Assembly (NCBI GenBank): GCA_016195085.1
Contig: JACQAG010000060.1
Span: 62,001 to 126,000, forward strand
DNA: 64,000 bases
DNA from: Pseudomonadota bacterium
Lineage (GTDB): Bacteria > Pseudomonadota > Alphaproteobacteria > SHVZ01
Direction of reading: 5' to 3'
A program made the position numbers and the translations under genes. Positions 25,664 through 35,045 of this stretch are shown here, one piece after another (position 1 is the stretch's first letter; each line of letters starts with the position of its first letter). The notes under the pieces were generated by a model. That model was not told the origin of the DNA. It searched no databases and worked only from the letters and a program-made list of their open reading frames with translations.

Positions 25664-27106
25664 TCACAGCACCTTGCCGGGATTCATGATGCCCTTGGGA
25701 TCGAGGGCCGCCTTGATGCGGCGCATCAGGTCGAGCTCGGTTGCGCTCTTGTAGTGCTGGAGCTCCTCGCGCTTGAGGCGGCCGATGCCGTGCTCGGCCG
25801 AGATCGAGCCGCCGAACTCCACCACGCAGTCATGCACCACGCGGTTGAACTCCGCCCAGCGGGCGAGGAACGCCTTCGCATCGCCGCCCACCGGCTCGGC
25901 GACGTTGAAGTGGATATTGCCGTCGCCGACATGGCCGAAGGCGACCAGCCTTGCCTTCGGCTCGAGCTTCAGCACGCGGGCATGCGCCTCCTGCATGAAC
26001 GCCGGCACGCGGGCGACCGGCACGGAGACGTCGTGCTTGATCGAAGCACCCTCCGCCTTCTGCGCCTCCGCCGCGGTCTCGCGCAGCTTCCAGAAGGCGG
26101 CGGATTGCGCTTCGCTCTGCGCGATCGTCGCATCGAGCACCAAGCCGTCCTCGGCGGCTTGGCCCAGCATCTCTTCCAGCGCATCGCCGAGCCCGATATC
26201 GTGGTCGGCGGTGGAGGTGATCTCGACCAAGGCATAGTGGCCGTAGCGCCGGGAGAGCGGATTGACGGTGCCCGGAATGTGCTTCAGCACCAGCTCCAGG
26301 ACCGGCCAGGAGACCAGCTCGAAGGTGGTGACCTGATCGCCGGTGGCCGCCCTTGTGCGCGCCAACAGCTCGATCGCCGCCTCCACGTCGCGGAGTGCTA
26401 CGAACGCCGTCCGGCGGTCGCGGGGTTTCGGGAACAGCTTCAGGACCGCAGCCGTGATGATGCCGAGCGTGCCTTCGGCGCCGACGAAGAGCTGCTTCAG
26501 ATCGAAGCCGGTATTGTCCTTGCGCAGCGAGCGCAGCCCGTCCCAGATGCTGCCGTCGGGCAACACCACCTCGAGGCCGAGCACCAGCTCGCGGGCATTG
26601 CCGTAGCGCAAGACCGCGGTGCCGCCGGCATTGGTCGACAGATTGCCGCCGATCTGGCAGCTGCCCTCGGCGCCGAGGCTCAAGGGGAAGAACCGGTCGG
26701 CATCCGCGGCGCGGCGCTGGATGTCGGCGAGCACGCAGCCGGCCTCGACCGTGATCGTGTAGTTGAGCGGGTCGATCGCTCGGACCCGATTGAGACGTCC
26801 CAGGCTCAAGACGATCGCCGCCCCGTCCTCATAGGGTGTGGCACCGCCGCACATGCCGGTATTGCCACCCTGGGGTACCACCGGGGTGCCGGTCTCGGCC
26901 GCGATGCGCATCACCTCGGCCACCTCGGCCACGGTGCCGGGGCGGACCACCATGGATGTCCGGCCGTGCCAAAGCCCACGCCAATCGGTGAGATAGGGCT
27001 CGATCTCATCCGCGCCGACGAGGCAGGCCTTGTCGCCGACGGCGCGGCGGATGCGCTCGAGCGTACTCGGATCCGGCGAAGCGCGGTTTCGGATGGCGGT
27101 GGCCAT
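25664..27106 (-). CDS. FAD-binding oxidase, GlcD/D2HGDH type
   Basis: A 480-residue VAO/PCMH-fold flavoprotein. The FAD domain has VVPQGGNTGMCGGATP and LSTNAGGTAVLRYGNARELVLGLEVVLPDG. The C-terminal cap has the metal-site motifs AFGHVGDGNIHFN and GGSISAEHGIGRLKR. These fit D-2-hydroxyglutarate or D-lactate dehydrogenases, which oxidise D-2-hydroxyacids. Which acid is used cannot be said. It is followed by the acyl-CoA dehydrogenase gene with almost no gap, which could mean a shared electron-transfer route through ETF. Confidence 0.9.
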   Translation of the reverse strand: MATAIRNRASPDPSTLERIRRAVGDKACLVGADEIEPYLTDWRGLWHGRTSMVVRPGTVAEVAEVMRIAAETGTPVVPQGGNTGMCGGATPYEDGAAIVLSLGRLNRVRAIDPLNYTITVEAGCVLADIQRRAADADRFFPLSLGAEGSCQIGGNLSTNAGGTAVLRYGNARELVLGLEVVLPDGSIWDGLRSLRKDNTGFDLKQLFVGAEGTLGIITAAVLKLFPKPRDRRTAFVALRDVEAAIELLARTRAATGDQVTTFELVSWPVLELVLKHIPGTVNPLSRRYGHYALVEITSTADHDIGLGDALEEMLGQAAEDGLVLDATIAQSEAQSAAFWKLRETAAEAQKAEGASIKHDVSVPVARVPAFMQEAHARVLKLEPKARLVAFGHVGDGNIHFNVAEPVGGDAKAFLARWAEFNRVVHDCVVEFGGSISAEHGIGRLKREELQHYKSATELDLMRRIKAALDPKGIMNPGKVL

Positions 27107-27185
27107 GCGTCACTCCTCGGCTCTTCATGTATCGCCTTCCGACAGGCCCGGCAAGCCGCGCCCCCGGCCCAATCCCGGGAGACCG

Positions 27186-28136
27186 TCAGCGCGGTGCCGC
27201 GGCGCGCTCCAGGCGGTCGTTGATGGCAAGCCCAAGCCCCATATTGGGGATCGGCATGACCGCGATCCTCGTGAAGTCCGGCCGATCGAGCCGGCGCAGA
27301 TAGGCGAAGAGATTGGCGGCCGCCTCGACCAGATCGCCCTTGGGGCTGAGGTTGAGGGTGGCGGCCGCTCCCGCCGGCACGCTCCCGCCGAAGGCTAAGA
27401 GCGCCTCCTCGGCGCCGACGTCGATCGCATTCAGCCGCACCAGGAGACCGGGCGCGTAGTGGCTCATGAGCTGCCCCGGCGATCGGATCGGATCGCCCTC
27501 CGCCGCGTCTTCCAGGGGCCCGATCAGGGCGGCGATCTCCTCGGCCGCGATGCCGCCGGGGCGGAGCAGCGCGGCCTTCTCCCGGGAGAGGTCGAGCACG
27601 GTCGATTCCACGCCGATGCGGCACGGGCCCGCATCCAGGATCATCGCGACCTTGTCACTGAGCTCGTTGGCCACGTCAGCGGCGGTGGTCGGGCTGAGCT
27701 TGCCTGATATGTTGGCGCTGGGGGCGACGATCGGCCGGCCGGCGGCGCGGATCAGCGCCCGGGCAACGTCATGTGCCGGCACCCGAACCGCCACCGTGTC
27801 GAGGCCGGCCGAGGCAAGCAGGCTCACCCCACATTCGGGCGTCCGCGGCAGGACCAGGGTCAGCGGGCCCGGCCAGAATCGCTGGGCCAGGCGATCGGCG
27901 GTGTCGGTGAAGTGGGCGATCTTGCGGGCGTCGTCCACTGCGGCCACATGCGCGATCAGCGGGTTGAAGCTCGGACGCGCCTTTGCCGCATAGAGGCGGG
28001 CGACGGCGGCATCGCTGGTGGCGTCGGCACCGACGCCATAAACCGTCTCCGTCGGAAAGGCGACGAGCCGCCCCTCGCGAAGCGCGAACGCAGCCGCCTC
28101 GATGGCCTTCGCGTTGGCGGGAACGGGCGCAGTCAT
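27186..28136 (-). CDS. L-threonylcarbamoyladenylate synthase (Sua5/YwlC)
   Basis: A 316-residue protein with the YrdC domain (residues 1-200: GRLVAFPTETVYGVGADAT, KARPSFNPLIAHV, FWPGPLTLVLPR, PSANISGKLSPTTAADV) and the C-terminal Sua5 domain (SPGQLMSHYAPGLLVRL onwards). It makes threonylcarbamoyl-AMP, the donor for the t6A modification at position 37 of tRNAs that read ANN codons. The ATG at 28136 is the first family-like start; the long upstream extension in this frame is not coding. It is divergent from the ParA-like gene. Confidence 0.93.
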   Translation of the reverse strand: MTAPVPANAKAIEAAAFALREGRLVAFPTETVYGVGADATSDAAVARLYAAKARPSFNPLIAHVAAVDDARKIAHFTDTADRLAQRFWPGPLTLVLPRTPECGVSLLASAGLDTVAVRVPAHDVARALIRAAGRPIVAPSANISGKLSPTTAADVANELSDKVAMILDAGPCRIGVESTVLDLSREKAALLRPGGIAAEEIAALIGPLEDAAEGDPIRSPGQLMSHYAPGLLVRLNAIDVGAEEALLAFGGSVPAGAAATLNLSPKGDLVEAAANLFAYLRRLDRPDFTRIAVMPIPNMGLGLAINDRLERAAAPR

Positions 28137-28244
28137 CGGCGTGTTCGGCCGGGCGCCGCCCTGCCCCCTCCGGCCCGGCGAGGCCGTGCTTGTGCTGTCT
28201 CTTCGCTGCGGTGCACAATCAATCCTAATTGGACGAGGTGAGCG

Positions 28245-28889
28245 ATGGCGGCACGGGTCATCACGGTGGCGCAACAGAAGGGCGGGGCGGGCAAGACGAC
28301 GCTCGTCGCCCATCTTGCGGTCGCCTGGGCCGTCGCCGGCAAGCGGGTGGCGATCGTGGATATCGACCCGCAAGCAAGCCTGACCAAATGGTATGCCGAG
28401 CGCGCGAGAGTCGCCAAGGCGGTGCCGATCGAGCTGCGCTGCATCGCCGGCTGGCGCTTGGCGGCGGAGATCGATCGCCTCAGGCCGGACTTCGATGTGG
28501 TGATCATCGATAGCCCGCCCCACGCCGAGACCGAGGCGCGCATCGCGGTCCGCGCGGCCGATCTCCTGGTCGTGCCGGTGCAGCCGAGCCCAATGGATTT
28601 CTGGGCGACGAAGGTGACCCTCGATCTCGCCCGCGGCGAGAAGTGCCCGGCGCTGTTGGTGTTGAACCGCTTGCCGGCGCGCGGCAATCTGGCCGACGCC
28701 ATGCGCGCGAAGATGGCCGAGCTGGATACGCCGCTGGCGACCAGCAGCATCGGCAATCGCGTGGCCTTGGCGGCAAGCTTGCTCGAAGGGCGCGGCATCG
28801 TCGAGTCGTCCGCCTCCAGCACGGCGGCAACCGAGATCGGAGCGCTTGCCGAGGAGGTGTTCACCCGGGCGGCCGGCCGCGGGCAATGA
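28245..28889 (+). CDS. ParA-family ATPase
   Basis: A 214-residue P-loop ATPase of the ParA/MinD superfamily. The deviant Walker A is VAQQKGGAGKTTLVAHLAVAWA with the signature first Lys. It also has DIDPQASLTKW and VVIIDSPPHAETEARIAVRAADLLVVPVQPS. There is no N-terminal helix-turn-helix and no parB nearby, so it is not a plasmid partition locus. Small orphan ParA proteins position cellular cargo such as chemotaxis clusters or carboxysomes; here the neighbours give no hint. Its 3' end overlaps the convergent cysQ gene by 29 bases. Confidence 0.85.
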   Translation: MAARVITVAQQKGGAGKTTLVAHLAVAWAVAGKRVAIVDIDPQASLTKWYAERARVAKAVPIELRCIAGWRLAAEIDRLRPDFDVVIIDSPPHAETEARIAVRAADLLVVPVQPSPMDFWATKVTLDLARGEKCPALLVLNRLPARGNLADAMRAKMAELDTPLATSSIGNRVALAASLLEGRGIVESSASSTAATEIGALAEEVFTRAAGRGQ

Positions 28890-29634
28890 AGCCGGGATTC
28901 TCGAAGCCGCGTTTGCCATAGCGAAACTTCGAGCCGTCGAGCTCGGTCATGCTGCCGCCGGCGGCCTCGACGATGGCATGCCCGGCCGCCGTATCCCACT
29001 CCATGGTGCGCCCGAAGCGCGGATAGAGATCGGCCTCGCCGGCCGCCAGAATGCAGAATTTGACGGCGCTGCCGGAGCGCTTGATCTCCATCACCTGGTA
29101 TTGGGCCAAGAGCGCATCCAGGCGCGGGCTCGGATGCGAGCGGCTGGCGATCACGGTCAAGCCCTCGGGCGGTGCTGCCCGGCAGGCGATCGGCGTCCTC
29201 TTGCCGCCGGCATCCTCGAGGAACGCCGAACCAGGACCAGCACCGGCGTAGGTCAGGCCCGTGACCGGCACGTGGATCACGCCCAAGGCCGGCGTATCGC
29301 CGGCAATTAGGCCGATATTGACGGTGAATTCGCCGTTGCGCTTGACGAACTCCTTGGTGCCGTCGAGGGGATCGACGAGCCAGAAGCGGCCGCCGGCAAT
29401 GTCGGTGACGATGCCCGCCGCCACCTCTTCCTCCGCCACCGTCGGAATCTCCGGGGTAAGGCGGCGCAAGGCATCGAGAATGATCGCCTCGGCCGCACCG
29501 TCGGCCACCGTGACCGGCGAGTCGTCGGTCTTGCGCGCGACCGCGAAGTCGCCGGCATAGTGCTTGAGGATCTCGCTTCCGGCGCGCCGCGCGATGTGGA
29601 CGATCTCCGGCACGAGACGGGCGTAGTCCGTCAT
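28861..29634 (-). CDS. cysQ: 3'(2'),5'-bisphosphate nucleotidase
   Basis: A 257-residue inositol-monophosphatase-fold enzyme. Metal-binding motifs are [35 protein letters not shown] and [16 protein letters not shown]. CysQ removes the 3'-phosphate from PAP (or PAPS), keeping sulfate assimilation running. The [13 protein letters not shown] version separates CysQ from inositol phosphatases. The gene is 76 bases downstream of the CoxL-like gene on the same strand. Its last codons overlap the end of the ParA gene on the opposite strand. Confidence 0.92.
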   Translation of the reverse strand: MTDYARLVPEIVHIARRAGSEILKHYAGDFAVARKTDDSPVTVADGAAEAIILDALRRLTPEIPTVAEEEVAAGIVTDIAGGRFWLVDPLDGTKEFVKRNGEFTVNIGLIAGDTPALGVIHVPVTGLTYAGAGPGSAFLEDAGGKRTPIACRAAPPEGLTVIASRSHPSPRLDALLAQYQVMEIKRSGSAVKFCILAAGEADLYPRFGRTMEWDTAAGHAIVEAAGGSMTELDGSKFRYGKRGFENPGFIARGRPPG

Positions 29635-29710
29635 GCCATGCCTCTGCGGCGATCGGCCGACGTACCCAGTGCCAAGGCCACGGCGGATGGGTCCCCTTGG
29701 ATGGCCGTGC

Positions 29711-32065
29711 CTACTCGGCTGCCTGTTTCAGGCCGCCATTGATCGCCGCCCACACCTTCTGCGGCGTCGCCGGCATGTCGATGTGCTTCACCCCATGGGG
29801 CTGGAGCGCATCGATGAGCGCGTTGATCACCGTGGGCGGCGCACCGATGGCGCCGGCCTCGCCGCAGCCCTTGAGGCCGAGCGGGTTGGTCCGGCATTTG
29901 ACCGGGTGCATGTCGAAGCTGATCGGCGGGATGTTGGTGGCCCTGGGCATGCAGTAATCCATGAACGAGCCCGTCAGCAGCTGACCGGACTCGGCATCAT
30001 AGGTGCAGCCTTCCAGCAGCGCTTGGCCCAGCCCCTGGGCGATGCCGCCATGGACCTGGCCCTGCACCAGCATCGGATTCAGGACGGTGCCGAAATCGTC
30101 GACGATGGTGTAGCGATCGACGCTGACGATGCCGGTCAGCGGGTCGACCTCGACCTCGGCGATATGGCAGCCATTGGGGTATGTCGATGCCGGCGGCGTG
30201 AAGGTGTTGGCGGCATCGAGACCCGGATCCATGCCCGGCGGCCGCTTCTTCGCATCCTTGGCGGCGGCGGCCGCCTCGAACACGCTCATCGAGCGATCGG
30301 TGCCGGAGATGACGAACCGGCCATCGTCGAATACGATGTCGGACTCGGCCGCTTCCAGGACATGGGCGGCGATCTTCTTGCCTTTCTCGATCACTTTGGT
30401 GACGGCACCGGAGAGCGAGACCCCGCCCACCGGCAGCGAGCGGGAGCCGCCGGTGCCGCTGCCGCTTTCCACCGTCTGGGTGTCGCCTTGGATGACGCGC
30501 ACCTTGTCGATGTCGACGCCAAGCCCGTCGGCGACGAGCTGCGCATAGGCAGTCTCATGGCCCTGGCCGTTGGATTGGGTTCCGATCCTGACGATGATGG
30601 TACCGGCCGGATCGACCTCGATCCAGGCCGACTCCGGGCCGCCGCCGCCGCAGGCTTCCACGTAAGTCGCCATGCCGATGCCGCGGAGCTTGCCCTTGCG
30701 CTCGGAGTCCGCCTTGCGTTTGGCGGCACCCTCCCAGTCGGCGCGCTGCATGCATTTTTCCATGGCGGCGGCGAATTCGCCGGAGTCGTAGGTTTCGCCC
30801 AAGGCGGTGGTGAACGGCATTGCCGAAGGCTGGATGAAGTTGCGCCGCCTGATCTCGGCCGGGCTCAAGCCGAGCTCGCGCGCCGCCAAATCCACGAGCC
30901 GCTCGACCAAGTATGCCGCTTCGGGGCGGCCGGCGCCGCGATAGGCGTCGACCGGCACGGTATGGGTGAAGACGCCGCGGATATGGGCGTGAATGGCGGG
31001 AGTCGAATAGAGCCCGGCCAGCATGCCGGTACCCGCCAGCGTCGGGATGAAGGGTCCGTAATTCGAGAGATAGGCGCCGAGATTGGCGATGGTGGAGACC
31101 TTGAGCGCCAGGAACTTGCCGTCCTTGTCGAGGGCAAGCTCGGCCTTGCTCACATGGTCGCGGCCTTGCGTATCGGAGAGGAAGGCGTCCGCCCGCTCGC
31201 AGGTCCATTTGATCGGCCGGCCGAATCGCTTCGCCGCCCAGGTCACCAGCGCGTGCTCGCGGTAGAGGAACAGCTTCATGCCGAAGCCGCCGCCGACATC
31301 GGGCGTGACCACGCGGATCGTCGCCGGCTTGACCTTGAGCACGGATTCGCCGAGCAGGCCCTGGACCGTGTGGGAGCCCTGGGAGGAGGTGTAGAGGGTG
31401 TATTGGCCGGTTGTGGCGTCATAGGCGCCGATGGCACCCCTCGGCTCCATCGAGTTCACCACCACCCGGTTGTTGACGAGCTCGATCCGGCTCACATGAT
31501 GTGCCTTCTTGAAGGCGGAATCGGCCGCCTTCTCGTTGCCGAGCTCCCAGTCGAACACCAGATTGTTCTTGGCCTGAGGCCACACCGAGGCGGCACCCGG
31601 CGCCAGCGCGCCGGCGGTGTCGGCGACCGCCGGCTGCTCCTGCCAGTCGATGTCGATGAGCTCGGCGGCATCGCGGGCCTGGGCCAGGCTCTCGGCGACG
31701 ACGACGGCCACCGCGTCGCCGACATGGCGCACGGCATCGCTGGCAAGCACGGGATAAGGCGGCGAATAGGACATGCTGCCGTCGCGATTGGTGACCGGCG
31801 CCTTGCAGGGAATGTCGCCGAGCCCGTCCTTGAGCGCGTCGGCGCCGATCAGGACGCCGGCCACTCCCGGCATCTTTGCGGCCTTGGCGGTGTCCTTGAT
31901 CGTGAACGAGGCGTGCGCGTGCGGCGAACGCACCACATAGAGATGGGCTTGGCCCGGCAGATTGATGTCGTCGGTATAGCGACCCTGTCCGGTCAGGAAC
32001 CGGCTATCTTCCTTGCGTTTGATCGATTGACCGAAACCGAACTTTCCCATAACCGCGTGACCCAT
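29711..32065 (-). CDS. Xanthine dehydrogenase/CoxL-family molybdopterin-binding subunit (form II-like)
   Basis: A 784-residue aerobic-type Mo hydroxylase large subunit. It has the N-terminal hammerhead domain ([21 protein letters not shown]), [11 protein letters not shown], the active-site-loop segment [20 protein letters not shown] and the catalytic Glu in [18 protein letters not shown]. The AYRGAGRPE loop matches form II (putative hydroxylase) and not the AYxCSFR of genuine CO dehydrogenase. The FAD (CoxM) and Fe-S (CoxS) subunit genes are not next to it, so the complex must be completed from elsewhere. A second ATG at 32050 is possible. Confidence 0.88.
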   Translation of the reverse strand: MGHAVMGKFGFGQSIKRKEDSRFLTGQGRYTDDINLPGQAHLYVVRSPHAHASFTIKDTAKAAKMPGVAGVLIGADALKDGLGDIPCKAPVTNRDGSMSYSPPYPVLASDAVRHVGDAVAVVVAESLAQARDAAELIDIDWQEQPAVADTAGALAPGAASVWPQAKNNLVFDWELGNEKAADSAFKKAHHVSRIELVNNRVVVNSMEPRGAIGAYDATTGQYTLYTSSQGSHTVQGLLGESVLKVKPATIRVVTPDVGGGFGMKLFLYREHALVTWAAKRFGRPIKWTCERADAFLSDTQGRDHVSKAELALDKDGKFLALKVSTIANLGAYLSNYGPFIPTLAGTGMLAGLYSTPAIHAHIRGVFTHTVPVDAYRGAGRPEAAYLVERLVDLAARELGLSPAEIRRRNFIQPSAMPFTTALGETYDSGEFAAAMEKCMQRADWEGAAKRKADSERKGKLRGIGMATYVEACGGGGPESAWIEVDPAGTIIVRIGTQSNGQGHETAYAQLVADGLGVDIDKVRVIQGDTQTVESGSGTGGSRSLPVGGVSLSGAVTKVIEKGKKIAAHVLEAAESDIVFDDGRFVISGTDRSMSVFEAAAAAKDAKKRPPGMDPGLDAANTFTPPASTYPNGCHIAEVEVDPLTGIVSVDRYTIVDDFGTVLNPMLVQGQVHGGIAQGLGQALLEGCTYDAESGQLLTGSFMDYCMPRATNIPPISFDMHPVKCRTNPLGLKGCGEAGAIGAPPTVINALIDALQPHGVKHIDMPATPQKVWAAINGGLKQAAE

Positions 32066-32159
32066 TGCGAATGATGCGAGCGTGTGACGTCGATCATAGG
32101 GTGCGTCATGGCCCCGGACCAGTGGGTCGGTCGGGCGCCGATACGGGAGCGATGATTGC

Positions 32160-32849
32160 ATGTGCGGTCGCTATAGCCTGATCACGCCGACCGAGGCGCT
32201 GCGCCAGCTGATGGCGTTCATGGATCTGCTCAATCTGGAACCGCGCTACAATGTGGCGCCGACGCAGATGATGCCCGTGGTGCGCCCGGAAGAAGGTGGT
32301 CGCCGCCGGCTGGTGCTGCTGCGCTGGGGATTGATCCCGTCCTGGGCGAAGGACGCGACCATTGGCGCCAAATGCATCAATGCCCGCACCGAGTCGGTGG
32401 CCGAGAAGCCGGCGTTCCGCACCGCCTTGCGCCAGCGTCGCTGCCTGGTGCTGGCGGACGGATATTATGAGTGGCGACAGGAAGGCAAGGCGAAGCAGCC
32501 CTACCGCATCGTGCTCAAGGCCGGCGGCCCCTTCGCCATCGCCGGCATCTGGGAAGGCTGGCGTTCGCCCGCGGGCGAGCCGATCGAGAGCTTCGCCCTC
32601 ATCACCACCGTCGCCGGCGAGGACATCGCCCATATCCACGATCGCATGCCGGTGATCCTGGCACCCGAGGACTATGCGCTCTGGCTCGATCCCGATCCGG
32701 CGCAGCTGCCGCGCCAGCTCGAGCTCTTGCGCCCGAGCCCGAAGGGCCTCATCTCGGCCTACGCGGTCTCGATGCGGGTCAATTTCGTGCGCAATGACGA
32801 TGAAGAGTGCATTCGGCCGGCCGCGCCGGCGGCGCCGACGCTGTTCTGA
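32160..32849 (+). CDS. SOS-response-associated peptidase / abasic-site shield (YedK/HMCES)
   Basis: A 229-residue SRAP-domain protein. Cys2 directly after Met (MCGRYS) forms the thiazolidine cross-link with abasic sites in single-stranded DNA. The other active residues lie in RYNVAPTQ, CINARTESVAEKPAF, CLVLADGYYEWR (Glu) and HDRMPVILAPEDYALWLD (His). It protects stalled forks from strand breaks. The start is at 32160, divergent from the CoxL-like gene. Confidence 0.93.
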   Translation: MCGRYSLITPTEALRQLMAFMDLLNLEPRYNVAPTQMMPVVRPEEGGRRRLVLLRWGLIPSWAKDATIGAKCINARTESVAEKPAFRTALRQRRCLVLADGYYEWRQEGKAKQPYRIVLKAGGPFAIAGIWEGWRSPAGEPIESFALITTVAGEDIAHIHDRMPVILAPEDYALWLDPDPAQLPRQLELLRPSPKGLISAYAVSMRVNFVRNDDEECIRPAAPAAPTLF

Positions 32850-32851
32850 GG

Positions 32852-34957
32852 CTACCAGCGCTGGCGCAGCGCCAACAGGGCTTCGGCCTGGGCGCGGTCG
32901 AGGGGGCGGGCGAAGAGGTAGCCTTGCGCGAATTCGCAATCGAGCGCGCGGAGCTGGGCTACCTGCTCCGCCGTCTCCACCCCTTCGGCGACCACGTCCA
33001 TGTCCAGATTGTGGGCGAGCAGCACGATCGAGCGCACGATCTCCAGATTGCCGCGGTCATGCACCATGTTGGCGACGAACGACTGATCGATCTTGAGGGT
33101 ATCGATCGGGAAGGTGTGGAGGTAGCTGAGCGATGAATAGCCGGTGCCGAAATCGTCGAGCGACAGGCGGATGTCGAGCGCCTTCAGCTGGTTCAGGATC
33201 TCGCGGGCGCGGTTGGTGTTCTGCATGAGGGCGGTCTCGGTGAGCTCCAGCTTCAGATGCTCGGCCTTCCAGCCCGACCGGCTCAAGGTTTCCACCACGT
33301 CGCCCACCAGGTCGATCTGGTTGAACTGCCGGATCGACAGGTTGACGCTCACCGTCAGCGGCGGATTGCTGGGAAAACGCTGCTGCCATTCCTGCATGCG
33401 GGCGCAGGCCTCGCTCAAGACCCAGGCGCCGAGATCGACGATGAGCCCGGTCTCCTCGGCCACCGGCACGAACTCGGCGGGCGACAGCAGGCCGCGCTGC
33501 GGGTGCTGCCAGCGCAAGAGCGCTTCGAAGCCGGCGACCCGTCCGGTCTCGAGGGAGACGATCGGCTGGTAATGCAGCACCAGCTCCTGGCGCTCGATCG
33601 CGCGGCGGAGGTCGGTATCGAGGGTCAAGAGCTTGATCGCGTGCGTGTGCAGGCTCGGATCGAACAGCTCGGCCCTGGCCTTGCCCAAGGACTTGGCGCG
33701 GTACATGGCGAGCTCGGCGTCCCTCAGCATGTCCTCCGCCCGCTCATACTTGTCGACGCTGTGGGCGATGCCGATCGATCCGGTGGTGACGATGTCGTGG
33801 CTGTCGATGCGCACGGGGAGCGCCAGCGCGCCGAGGAGCGTTTCGGCGGCCCGTCGCGCCTCCTCGGGCGAGTGCGCCTCCTCGAGCAGGACCGCGAACT
33901 CGTCGCCGCCGAGACGGGCGACCGTGTCGCCGAGGCCGACGCTCGACTGCAGGCGGAGCGCAATGGCCGCCAACAGCTCGTCGCCGCGCCGGTGGCCGAG
34001 GCTGTCGTTGACGACCTTGAAGCGGTCGAGATCGAGGCAAAGCAGCGCAAAGCCGGTGCCGCCATGGCGATGGCTGCGGGCAATGGCCTGCGCCAGGCGG
34101 TCGACGAGGAGGGCCCGGTTCGGCAGCTTGGTCAAGGCGTCGTGGAGCGCCTCGTGGATCGCCTGCTCCTCGGCCCGCTTGCGCGCGGTGATGTCGGTCA
34201 AGGATCCGGCAATGCGGTAGGCGCGGCCTTCGGCGTCGCGCACCGCCAGACCCCGCACCAGGACCCAGAGATAGCTGTCATTCATGTGGCGCAGGCGATG
34301 CTCGGACTCGAAATGCGGCACGCGGCCCACCAGGTGGCTGTCGAGCTGGGCGGTGACCCGCTCCACGTCTTCGGCATGGATGCGGTCGATCCATTCTCCC
34401 GACTTGTCGCCGATGTCTTCCTCGGCATATCCCAGGATCTGCTTCCAGCGGCTGGAGAAAAACACGCGCTCGGTCATGAGATCCCAGTCCCACAACCCGT
34501 CATTGGCGCCGCGCGCGGCGAGCGCGTAGCGCTCTTCGCTGGCCTTGAGCTGCGCCGCGGTGGTCACGTCGGAGAGGACCAGCGTGGTGCCGCCGCCCGG
34601 CAGGCCCTTGCTGACAATCTCGAGGATGCGCCCGCCCGGGGTCAGGTGCTCGCGCGGGCCCCCCTCGCCCGTCCCGAGCTTGCCCGCGAGCCAATGGCCG
34701 AGCTGGGAAGGATCGCCAGGCCCGAGATCGCCCCGTTCGGCAAGATGCATAGCCAACTGCGGCAGCTCGACCCCGTCCTGGGCCATGGTTTCCGGCTCGA
34801 GCTCCAGAAGCTCGGAGAACCGCCGGTTGCAGGCGATGAGATGCCCGGAGGCGTCGAAAGCCGCCACGCCCTGGCTGAGACCGTCGAGCGCCGCGCGGAG
34901 CGTCGCTTCAGGTCCGCCATCATCCATATGGGCGGAAGCAGGACGACGAAGCGTCAT
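32852..34957 (-). CDS. PAS-PAS-GGDEF-EAL cyclic di-GMP signalling protein
   Basis: A 701-residue protein. Two PAS domains come first (about 15-120, with LDGLSQGVAAFDASGHLIACNRRF, and about 140-260, with NDGLWDWDLMTERVFFSSRWK). A GGDEF domain with an intact RLGGDEFAVLLEE motif follows at about 270-430, and an EAL domain (GFEALLRWQHP, ELTETALMQN, DDFGTGYSSLSYL, KIDQSFV, VAEGVET) at about 445-695. Both enzyme sites look intact, so it may make and/or break c-di-GMP. There are no membrane spans, which makes it a soluble sensor. It ends next to the HMCES gene and probably forms its own unit. Confidence 0.93.
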   Translation of the reverse strand: MTLRRPASAHMDDGGPEATLRAALDGLSQGVAAFDASGHLIACNRRFSELLELEPETMAQDGVELPQLAMHLAERGDLGPGDPSQLGHWLAGKLGTGEGGPREHLTPGGRILEIVSKGLPGGGTTLVLSDVTTAAQLKASEERYALAARGANDGLWDWDLMTERVFFSSRWKQILGYAEEDIGDKSGEWIDRIHAEDVERVTAQLDSHLVGRVPHFESEHRLRHMNDSYLWVLVRGLAVRDAEGRAYRIAGSLTDITARKRAEEQAIHEALHDALTKLPNRALLVDRLAQAIARSHRHGGTGFALLCLDLDRFKVVNDSLGHRRGDELLAAIALRLQSSVGLGDTVARLGGDEFAVLLEEAHSPEEARRAAETLLGALALPVRIDSHDIVTTGSIGIAHSVDKYERAEDMLRDAELAMYRAKSLGKARAELFDPSLHTHAIKLLTLDTDLRRAIERQELVLHYQPIVSLETGRVAGFEALLRWQHPQRGLLSPAEFVPVAEETGLIVDLGAWVLSEACARMQEWQQRFPSNPPLTVSVNLSIRQFNQIDLVGDVVETLSRSGWKAEHLKLELTETALMQNTNRAREILNQLKALDIRLSLDDFGTGYSSLSYLHTFPIDTLKIDQSFVANMVHDRGNLEIVRSIVLLAHNLDMDVVAEGVETAEQVAQLRALDCEFAQGYLFARPLDRAQAEALLALRQRW

Positions 34958-35045
34958 CGAGGAGCCTTGATCGGGACCGGCCGAATGTAGCGACGGCGAG
35001 GCCTTCTGTCACGCCGGCCCTCGCCTCAAGGCTTAACGCGGAGCC

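Noticed and set aside
28245-28889. Plasmid or chromosome partition locus (parAB)
   Set aside because: There is no parB gene and no parS-like palindrome near it.
29633-32074. Plus-strand open frame of 813 codons opposite the CoxL-like gene
   Set aside because: It is the complementary shadow of a strongly conserved enzyme and has low-complexity, charged sequence.
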